Shown here one piece after another: positions 8,131-15,031 of a DNA stretch of 64,000 nucleotides. The stretch comes from Sva-07 sp963728355. GTDB taxonomy: Bacteria > Actinomycetota > Acidimicrobiia > Acidimicrobiales > Ilumatobacteraceae. The notes under the pieces were generated by a model. It saw nothing but the letters and a program-made list of their open reading frames with translations. It had not been told where the DNA came from and ran no database searches. The stretch is taken from positions 9,483 to 73,482 of the forward strand of contig CAVSJQ010000017.1 of assembly GCA_963728355.1 (NCBI GenBank), read 5' to 3'. The stretch's first letter is position 1. Every line of letters starts with the position of its first letter. Made by a program: the position numbers and the translations under genes.

Positions 8131-9431
8131 CGTTGCCTCGGCGGGAACCGGTAGCCGCCCACCGGTCGTTCCCGGCCCTTGACGCGTGCCGGTTCGAGCT
8201 TGTCGGCCTCGGGCATGCGTCCCATGGCTGCCCACGTCGGCTCGCTGAGCACGGTCTCACCCGACTCGGCCCATTGCTGGAGCCGTTGTGTGAGATTCAC
8301 CGTGTCGCCGACGACGGTGTACTCGAGCCGCTCCTCCGATCCGAGCAGCGCTGCCGCGACCCGACCCGTCGAGAGCCCGATCCCGATCCCGAACACCGGC
8401 TGACCGCTCTGCTTCCACCGCTCGTTCAACTCGTGCTGGCCCTGCTGCATCGCGATGGCGGCGGCGACAGCGCGGTCGGCATGATCATCGCTGGCCACCG
8501 GCGCACCGAAGACGGCCATCACGGCGTCACCGACGAACTGCATCACGGTGCCCGTCTCGCCGAGGATCGCATGGTTCATCACGGCTCGATGTTCGTGCAG
8601 CTGGCCGGCCAGGACGCTCGGATCGGCGTGCTCGGCAATCGTCGTGTACCCGCGGATGTCAGACATCAGCACCGTGACGGTCAGCTCCTCGGTTTCACCG
8701 GGCTGGCGGCCCCCGTCGAGGATCTGCGCGGCCACACCGCCCGGCAGCAGCCGGCTGAGTGCTTCGCCCTGCTCCTTGCGATCGACGATCGCCCGCTGCA
8801 GCAACTTGAGCCGATCGAGGCTCTCGGTCCTTCCCTCCGCGAGACCTTGGGCGAGCGTGCCGAAGAGCGCTTCGATCGCCGCGTTGACGTCGGCGGGTGT
8901 CGTCTGGCGCTGCAGGGCGATCGCCTTCACCGAACGGCCTTGCGCAATCTGCTGCAGCAGGTCCTCGTCGGAGTCGGACAGCGATGCCTCGGCCCGCACC
9001 GGGCTCGTGAGGGCTTCGACGATCTTGGGGTCGAGCATCGAGCCACCGGCTGCCACCTCGCGAACTGCACGAACGAGCTGATTCCCCTCACCGACGCGGT
9101 CCTTGAGCAGATAGGCGTAACCCGTGGCGCCCTCGGAGAGCAGCGACACCGCGTAGTCCGGGTCGTCGAACTGCGACAGGATCACGATGCCGGTGCCCGG
9201 ATGGCGCTTCCGGATCTCCTTGGCGGCTTCGATGCCCTCGCGAGAGAAGTTGGGCGGCATCCGGATGTCGGTCACGACCACCTGGGGCGCCATGGCGTCG
9301 GCGCCGGCGACGAGTTCGTCGTAGTCGGCGCCCTGGCCGACGACGACGAGGTCGTCCTCGAGTTCGAGCAGCGCCTTGACGCCCTCGCGCACGATGAGGT
9401 TGTCATCTGCGAGGAACACCGTGATGGCCAT
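8127..9431 (-). CDS. Receiver - degenerate HTH - class III nucleotide cyclase fusion
   Basis: 434 residues, first gene of the operon; an AGGAGG (plus-strand 9437-9442) lies 5 nt before the ATG. Residues 1-125 are a receiver (D9/D10, phospho-acceptor D55 in VVVTDIRMPP, Lys in YLLKDRV). Residues 150-195 align with the LuxR HTH of the paralogue at 2747 but have lost its conserved residues. Residues 245-430 are a class III cyclase catalytic domain: metal Asp D258 (VLMSDIRGYTT) and D302 (FVGDAVMAVFG), transition-state N379 and R383. The purine-selecting Lys/Asp pair is replaced by Q298 and E370 (TVMQFVGD, RLEYTVVGD), so nucleotide preference is uncertain. It probably makes a cyclic nucleotide in response to phosphorylation by the overlapping kinase pair. 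Confidence 0.93.
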   Translation of the reverse strand: MAITVFLADDNLIVREGVKALLELEDDLVVVGQGADYDELVAGADAMAPQVVVTDIRMPPNFSREGIEAAKEIRKRHPGTGIVILSQFDDPDYAVSLLSEGATGYAYLLKDRVGEGNQLVRAVREVAAGGSMLDPKIVEALTSPVRAEASLSDSDEDLLQQIAQGRSVKAIALQRQTTPADVNAAIEALFGTLAQGLAEGRTESLDRLKLLQRAIVDRKEQGEALSRLLPGGVAAQILDGGRQPGETEELTVTVLMSDIRGYTTIAEHADPSVLAGQLHEHRAVMNHAILGETGTVMQFVGDAVMAVFGAPVASDDHADRAVAAAIAMQQGQHELNERWKQSGQPVFGIGIGLSTGRVAAALLGSEERLEYTVVGDTVNLTQRLQQWAESGETVLSEPTWAAMGRMPEADKLEPARVKGRERPVGGYRFPPRQR

Positions 9432-9490
9432 CGACGCCTCCTGGTTGAGTGAGTGTATGCAACGCAGTCTGAGGGACCGGGCCCCGGTCC

Positions 9491-9586
9491 ACCAGCGTGC
9501 GAGCGCGCTCGTTCCGGTGGTGCTGGCACGTACCGATCCAGCGGGCCGTCACGCTGGTCGACATCTCGCCAGTGGTTCACGCTGGT
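9491..9586. promoter_or_regulatory. Divergent promoter region with three copies of a 9-mer
   Basis: The 181-nt gap between the cyclase operon and the cNMP-binding gene contains CACGCTGGT at 9550-9558 and 9578-9586 and its exact complement ACCAGCGTG at 9491-9499. The two direct copies begin TCACGCTGGT. A short inverted repeat (GGACCGG/CCGGTCC) lies nearby at about 9475-9490. Three exact 9-mers in under 100 nt between divergent signalling genes look like binding sites for a shared regulator. Which regulator is unknown. Confidence 0.4.
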
Positions 9587-9612
9587 GGTCACTCGTCGTC
9601 AGGAGGCACAAC

Positions 9613-10626
9613 GTGCGAATCGAACGCAGCATCACCACCGTGTCGTGGATCCCGTCCGATCTGTTGGAAGGGATGGGCAAGATGGCGATCCGGATGAAGA
9701 TGGCGCACCACGATCCGCCTCCGCCCCATTCGCTCGGGCCGGATGTCCACGCGGCGGTCGAAGATCTCCGCCTCGCCGACCGCTTCCGCTTCGCCAACGA
9801 GCTTCGTGCCTACGTCGAGGTCCACGACGGCCGGATCACCGGTTTCGGCTACGGCGGTGGGGGACTGATCGGTGCCACGACCGTTGGGCTCGGCGTCACA
9901 TCGATCACCGTTCCTGCGATCGCGCTGGCCGACCTCCAGGGAGAACCCGAGGTGACGCCGTCCTCCGTCCGATTCACACAGACCGTCGGCGGCCGCACCG
10001 GTGCTCCGATGCCCCGCGCCGTGAAGCGTCCGCCGTTCGTCCAGTATTCGGCCCCGATCGTCTGGACCACGGTCGAGCTGACCATCCACGCCGACGGCTC
10101 GCACGAAGGAGCGATGACGGGAGCATCCGGGTTTCCGCGACATTGGGTCTTCGACGATTCCGGTGCCCTGGTCGCGAAGAGCAGCATGGCCGAGTACAAG
10201 CGGTGGGCGAACGAGTCGTTCGGGAGACGCACACCGTGGGGCGACGAGGACGCACCGGCGCTCGTGAACGAGGTCGAGAGCGCCCTCGAGCGGCAACTCC
10301 ACGAGTCGATCATGCGCGGCGGTGCCACGCCGACGATCCGCGAGGTCAGAGCCGGCACGCTGCTGGCCGAACAGGGCGCACACGGCAACGAGCTGTTCCT
10401 GCTGTTGAACGGGGTGCTCGTCGTCGAGGTGAACGGCGAGCAACTCGCGGAGCTCGGACCAGGAGCCGTTCTCGGTGAACGAGCGACCCTCGAGGGCGAC
10501 GTCAGAACTGCGACACTGCGCGCCGTGACCGACTGCAAGGTCGCAGCGGTGCCTGCCGACGCCATCGATCGGCATGCCCTGGTCGAACTCGCCGACGGTC
10601 GTCGGCGCGAGGAGTTCCTTGCATGA
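9613..10626 (+). CDS. Cyclic-nucleotide-binding domain protein with a novel N-terminal region
   Basis: 337 residues from GTG 9613, chosen because a perfect AGGAGG (9601-9606) precedes it by 6 nt. Residues 1-230 belong to no family I can name; they contain a Gly-rich stretch (GYGGGGLIGATTVG, about 79-92), a beta-rich middle and no membrane span. Residues 235-325 form a CAP_ED domain. Its phosphate-binding cassette reads LGERATLEGDVRTATLRA, with E289 and R298 in the spacing found in PKA-type sites, so it should bind cAMP or cGMP. It has no DNA-binding domain. Divergent orientation from the cyclase makes it the obvious effector of that enzyme's product, which is inference from context. Confidence 0.85.
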   Translation: MRIERSITTVSWIPSDLLEGMGKMAIRMKMAHHDPPPPHSLGPDVHAAVEDLRLADRFRFANELRAYVEVHDGRITGFGYGGGGLIGATTVGLGVTSITVPAIALADLQGEPEVTPSSVRFTQTVGGRTGAPMPRAVKRPPFVQYSAPIVWTTVELTIHADGSHEGAMTGASGFPRHWVFDDSGALVAKSSMAEYKRWANESFGRRTPWGDEDAPALVNEVESALERQLHESIMRGGATPTIREVRAGTLLAEQGAHGNELFLLLNGVLVVEVNGEQLAELGPGAVLGERATLEGDVRTATLRAVTDCKVAAVPADAIDRHALVELADGRRREEFLA

Positions 10627-10636
10627 GGGACAGGGG

Positions 10637-13099
10637 TCAGAGGTACCGGTTGCGCTCGAGCCAGTTGAGCGAGAAGAACCCCCAGATCGGCGGCAGGTAG
10701 AACGTCGAGAACCGGTAGAGCATGACCGCGGCGAATGCCGCCTCCTGGGGCACTCCGAACGAGGTCAGTCCGAACACGAGGCCGCCCTCGGCGACGCCGA
10801 TGCCGCCCGGAATCGGCAGCAGACCTGCGAGCAGCGAGACCGCCATGTTGATGAAGAGCAGTTCGTGGAGCGGCAGCGAGTAGCCGAACGCCTGGACGAA
10901 GATGCCGAGCGACGCTGCGAAGAGCAGCTCGGCGGCGAGGTTGCCACCGAACAACATCACCACTCGGCGCAGTGACCGGAGGCCGCGGAGGACACCGAAC
11001 GCCTCCTGCGCGGTGCTCCGGACCCAGCCGAGGACGATTCGTCGCAGGCGCGCCACGGCCAGGATCACCACCACGATGATCGCGACGACGATCCCGATGA
11101 TCAGCACGATCTGCAGTGCCGATGAACTGGGGCCGCTGACTTCGAGGCCGAGCGACATCGAACTGAAGAGCAACAGCGATCCGAGCAGCGTCGCCTGCAC
11201 GATGAATCCGCTCACCCCGTCGAGTGCGCCCGTTGCGACCGCGGCCGCCGGCGCCACGCCCTGACGCTGGAAGAACCGGATGTTGACCGCAATCCGTGCC
11301 GCCGCCGTCGGGATCGCCAGGTTGACGTAGGAGATCGCGAGCTGCAGCGCGTACACGGGGCCCAGCGGCAGCGGAATCGGTGCCGCTCCCAACGTCGACA
11401 CCGCTTGGGCCAGGCGGGGAAGCTGGGCGATCAGGAAGCCGATCAGCACCAGCACCCATGCGGCATCTCGCAACGACTCGACGAACGCCGCCAGGTCGAT
11501 GCCCGCCAACGCCGAGATCATCATCACGATCGCCAGACCCGGAAGTCCCACCCGGACCACCGATCCGATCGTGAACCGCCGCAGCCGGATCAGTGGCGGC
11601 GACTCCAGGCCGGAGGCCGCCGCCACGTCGGCGCGTAGGTCGTCCAGATCGATCCCCATCACCTTGGTCATCCGCCGTTGGTCGGGCGTCAACGCCGTCG
11701 GTTGGAGGTACGGCAGGAACGCTTCGATCTGTTCGGGCGAGCGGTGTTCGAGCAGTGCCGACACCGCGGCGTCGCGGCCCGCCAACCCGATCGTGGTGAC
11801 GAGCATCTGCGCGTTGTCGCTGCGTTCCTGCGCCTCGGTCGGCGCCACTGCGGCGCCGCGGAAGTCGATGAGGCCCAGGCGTCCGTCGTCGAGTACCAGG
11901 CGGTCCTCGTCCAGCCGGCCGTGGACGATCCCGCGATCGTGCAACGTCGACACCAGTCGCCAGATCTCGTCGAGCCGTGCTGCGGCGTCGGCGCCGGTGA
12001 ACAGCGGCGGTGGCGGCTCGATCAGATCGGCGAAACGGGCGCGTGCGACCAGCGGCTCTGCGGTGCGTTGCAGGACGAGCACGGCGTCGTCGCTGTGTGT
12101 CGCCCCCGCCGTCACGACGGAGTCGGTGCGGATTCCCGCCTGGGCAGCGAGCAGGGTGAGGAGTGCTTCGTGCTCGACCTGGCGGAGTCGGCCCAACCCG
12201 ACGGGTGACCCCGGTCGCCGTAACCAGATCGCCCGCCACACCGCGGAGACCAGTGCGGCATCGTGTGCATCACGCCCGTACAGCTTGACGACGAGCCGGC
12301 TCCCATCGACCCCGCGGGCCGCCACGGCGAACTGTCCGGCGTCCTGCCGATCGGCCGCTCCGATCTCGACGACCGGCACCTTCATTCCGTCCAGCGCATA
12401 CCGGACGTCGTCGAGGCTCGGCCGTCCCGCCGATGATCCGACGACCAGGTGCACGATCGCGGCAGCGCCAGCAGCCGACAGCAACGCCGCGGCGACGCCG
12501 AGTGTGGTGCTGGCGTCGAGGGCGACGGCCGCGATGGCACCGAGAGAGATCACCACGTAGCCGAATCGTCGCGCCGGTCTGACGAGGTGTGGGGAGGCGG
12601 TGACCAGCAGTGCAGTCGGGATGCCGAGCCGGGCGGACGGAAACACCGGTGGTGGCGCAGCGTCGCTCCAGATCACAGCGAGTTCCGGCCACGACCCGTT
12701 CACGATCCGTGAGATGACCAGCCACATCATGGCCCCGACCGCGAGTGCGAACAGCATGTCCCGGGCAATCTTTCCGCGGCCGCGGACGAACGCAGCGCCG
12801 AGCACGATCAGTCCCCACATGATCGGGAGGTCGGCGAACAGCTGCCACATGCCCACGAGTGCATCCGGGAGTCCGACCATGAACCTGGTGATCGCTCGCG
12901 AGAAGCCCGGTTCCGGAACCGCGATCAGACCGATCATCAGGATCCCGGTCAGCGACGTCGTGAGCAGGAGCACGTCGGTGGCGCGACGGGCCCTCGGCTG
13001 GTCACCGACGGTGATGAACAGTCGCGCCCCGGGGCGCATCCCGCCCGTCATCGCTGTGACGGCGTCGACTGGCGGCGCAGGCTCAGCGGTCGTCGTCAT
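10637..13099 (-). CDS. Flippase-like membrane protein (LPG synthase TM / UPF0104) with internal kinase-like domain
   Basis: 820 residues from ATG 13099, whose A is shared with the upstream stop (TGATG). N-terminal membrane segments (about 45-220) are followed by a cytoplasmic kinase-like domain (about 240-480) with VVKLYGRDAHDA, IVHGRLDEDRLVLDDGRLG and LIDFRGA. The catalytic Asp of HGD and the Gly of DFG are both replaced by Arg, so this part is probably a pseudokinase. The C-terminal half has about eight membrane segments typical of PF03706 flippase-like proteins, including LLPIPGGIGVAEGG and FYLPPIWGFFSLNWL. Related proteins move or modify lipids and lipid-linked sugars. It is coupled to the Vps62-like gene upstream, suggesting a joint envelope function. 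Confidence 0.85.
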   Translation of the reverse strand: MTTTAEPAPPVDAVTAMTGGMRPGARLFITVGDQPRARRATDVLLLTTSLTGILMIGLIAVPEPGFSRAITRFMVGLPDALVGMWQLFADLPIMWGLIVLGAAFVRGRGKIARDMLFALAVGAMMWLVISRIVNGSWPELAVIWSDAAPPPVFPSARLGIPTALLVTASPHLVRPARRFGYVVISLGAIAAVALDASTTLGVAAALLSAAGAAAIVHLVVGSSAGRPSLDDVRYALDGMKVPVVEIGAADRQDAGQFAVAARGVDGSRLVVKLYGRDAHDAALVSAVWRAIWLRRPGSPVGLGRLRQVEHEALLTLLAAQAGIRTDSVVTAGATHSDDAVLVLQRTAEPLVARARFADLIEPPPPLFTGADAAARLDEIWRLVSTLHDRGIVHGRLDEDRLVLDDGRLGLIDFRGAAVAPTEAQERSDNAQMLVTTIGLAGRDAAVSALLEHRSPEQIEAFLPYLQPTALTPDQRRMTKVMGIDLDDLRADVAAASGLESPPLIRLRRFTIGSVVRVGLPGLAIVMMISALAGIDLAAFVESLRDAAWVLVLIGFLIAQLPRLAQAVSTLGAAPIPLPLGPVYALQLAISYVNLAIPTAAARIAVNIRFFQRQGVAPAAAVATGALDGVSGFIVQATLLGSLLLFSSMSLGLEVSGPSSSALQIVLIIGIVVAIIVVVILAVARLRRIVLGWVRSTAQEAFGVLRGLRSLRRVVMLFGGNLAAELLFAASLGIFVQAFGYSLPLHELLFINMAVSLLAGLLPIPGGIGVAEGGLVFGLTSFGVPQEAAFAAVMLYRFSTFYLPPIWGFFSLNWLERNRYL

Positions 13100-14907
13100 C
13101 AGGTTCGCCGGAGTTCGCGAAGGTTCAGGACGAGAAACGCGATGGCCAAGGCGACCAACAGTACGGCAAGGGTCACTCGCCACGACGCAATCAGCCCAGC
13201 GGTGACCAGTCCACCGACCGAGAGCACGGCGACCACCACGACGATCCGCACGACGTAGGCCGTGAGTCGACGCCGGGACAACGCCTCGATGGCGAGCACG
13301 ATCACGAACAGTGCAACGGCACTGCCGAGAATCGACCGATCGGTGGAGCGCACGATCAGCGCAAGCAGGACGAACAGCAGCGGCGTGCTGATCGTCGCCC
13401 AGATCCGCAAGACCCGGCGACGCTCCTTCGGGTCGTTCGGAAGCGGGACCGGTCGGTGGCTCAAGTGGGCGTGTGGATGCTCGATGACGACATCGCGGTC
13501 GCGCATCGCCGCCAGGCGCATCTGCTCGTCCGCGTTCTCGACAGCGCGAGCGGCCAGTTGGCGGAGCGACTGCTGCTCGACGGTGGTGTCCGACACCGCT
13601 GCGATCGTGTCGGCGCGGAGCCGTTGCCGCAGCTGAGTGCGATGCATCGCCACGTCGTGCTGCTCGGCTTCCAGCTCCTCCAGCCGGGCATCGATGAGCG
13701 CGCGCCGTTCGCCGTCGGTCGGCGCCACCGCATCGAGTGCGGACCATCCCACCGGATCCGCCCACGAGGTGCGCGCCGTGCCGTCTCGCTCGTACCGCGG
13801 CCCGGCTGGACCGCGCTCGCCGCCGAACGGATCATTGGTGTCGTCACCCCACAACCCGGTGTACGAGCGCACCCACGGCGTGCGGTCGTCGATGATCACC
13901 GGGCGCCAGGCCGTCGCCGTGCCCGGGCCGATCGCGACGCCGTCGCCGCGGTTGTACTCGACGTAGGGGATCCCGACGCCGGTGCGCGACTCGTCGTCGT
14001 ACGACCACGGCTGCAGGAACCGGGAGATCCGTCGCACCACTGCGGTGAGCCGGCCCAAACGCCTTGTGCGCACGGTGATCAGGTACTCGCCGGCCAGGAC
14101 TGCACCGGCGTGTGAGCCGAGCCCGGCGAACACGACCGGGTGGCCATCGACGAACGTCAAGTCCGGGTCGTCCCAGCGACGACGTAGATCTGCGCCGTGC
14201 TCGTCGTGGGCTGAGAATGCGAGCCATTCAGGACGCTCGTCGCCGTCGACGTCGACGAGATAGATCGTGACCTGCTCCCAGTCGCCCTCGTGATCGTTGA
14301 CGCCGTGGGCCCTCGATCGCCAGTCGTTGAAGTAGTAGAAGAACCAGTACTGGAGCGCCACGTAACCGGCGCTGCGCACGACCCGGCCGTAATACGGATG
14401 GTCGCCGTGGTCCGGCCGATCGCGGTCGAGCAACGCGGCCGCCGCCTGTGCACCGCGTGGGGTGCGGCCGCGGGCGAGCAGCGAGACGCGGGCGCCGGCA
14501 TCGACCAGTCGGGTGAGCACACCCACGCGACCGAGCCGTGTCTCGGGACGGAATCGGGGTCGGTCCCGGCGGTGCTGCCAGCCGAAGTACTCCGCCCGTG
14601 ACAGGCGACTCGTGACGAGGCGGAGCGAGTGTTGCGCGACGTGTCCGTCGGTGAGTTCGACGAGCATGCCGAGGTCGAGCGTCCCTGCGGGAGCGACGAC
14701 CTGCTTGCCCGACGGTCCGGTGCGCTGCCAGAGTTCGCACCGGCCGACGAACGATTCGACCGACGCCGGCAGAAAGTACTCGCCGTCGTTGAAGCGGACG
14801 ATCGGCTCGAAACGACGCAGCAGATCGAGGTCGGCACCGTCGGGCTCCTGATGGTCACCGACCGCCATGTGCGCACGGTAGTGCGTCGACTCCGGGTGTC
14901 GGCTCAC
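13099..14907 (-). CDS. Vps62-like (DUF946-type) protein with C-terminal membrane segments
   Basis: 602 residues from ATG 14907; ATG 14868 (MAVGDHQEPDG) is also possible. The signature YWFFYYFNDWRSRAHGVND with HEGDWEQVTIYL, followed by SAHDEHGADL and VFAGLGSHAGAVL, matches the Vps62/DUF946 family, in which conserved Asp/His/Glu may bind metal; the biochemical role is not established. A helical, probably coiled-coil region (about 420-470) leads to three or four hydrophobic segments in the last 90 residues (LLFVLLALIV, AVALFVIVLAIEAL, VTLAVLLVALAIAFLVL). It overlaps the flippase-like gene by one base, so both are likely made together at the membrane. Confidence 0.75.
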   Translation of the reverse strand: MSRHPESTHYRAHMAVGDHQEPDGADLDLLRRFEPIVRFNDGEYFLPASVESFVGRCELWQRTGPSGKQVVAPAGTLDLGMLVELTDGHVAQHSLRLVTSRLSRAEYFGWQHRRDRPRFRPETRLGRVGVLTRLVDAGARVSLLARGRTPRGAQAAAALLDRDRPDHGDHPYYGRVVRSAGYVALQYWFFYYFNDWRSRAHGVNDHEGDWEQVTIYLVDVDGDERPEWLAFSAHDEHGADLRRRWDDPDLTFVDGHPVVFAGLGSHAGAVLAGEYLITVRTRRLGRLTAVVRRISRFLQPWSYDDESRTGVGIPYVEYNRGDGVAIGPGTATAWRPVIIDDRTPWVRSYTGLWGDDTNDPFGGERGPAGPRYERDGTARTSWADPVGWSALDAVAPTDGERRALIDARLEELEAEQHDVAMHRTQLRQRLRADTIAAVSDTTVEQQSLRQLAARAVENADEQMRLAAMRDRDVVIEHPHAHLSHRPVPLPNDPKERRRVLRIWATISTPLLFVLLALIVRSTDRSILGSAVALFVIVLAIEALSRRRLTAYVVRIVVVVAVLSVGGLVTAGLIASWRVTLAVLLVALAIAFLVLNLRELRRT

Positions 14908-15031
14908 CCACGGTGCACCTCACCGGCGCGGCGAGATGCCCGGTGTCAGTCGGGGAAGGTGTGACTCGGTGAATTCGGCGCCCGGCGGGTACGTTCGCTC
15001 GCGAATCGTCGATCGAGAGGAGTGCGAGTTC

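Noticed and set aside
13100..13765. Upstream extension of the flippase-like gene to an ATG at 13765
   Set aside because: It would run out of frame through the Vps62-like gene; the ATG at 13099 overlaps that gene's stop and gives a natural N-terminus.
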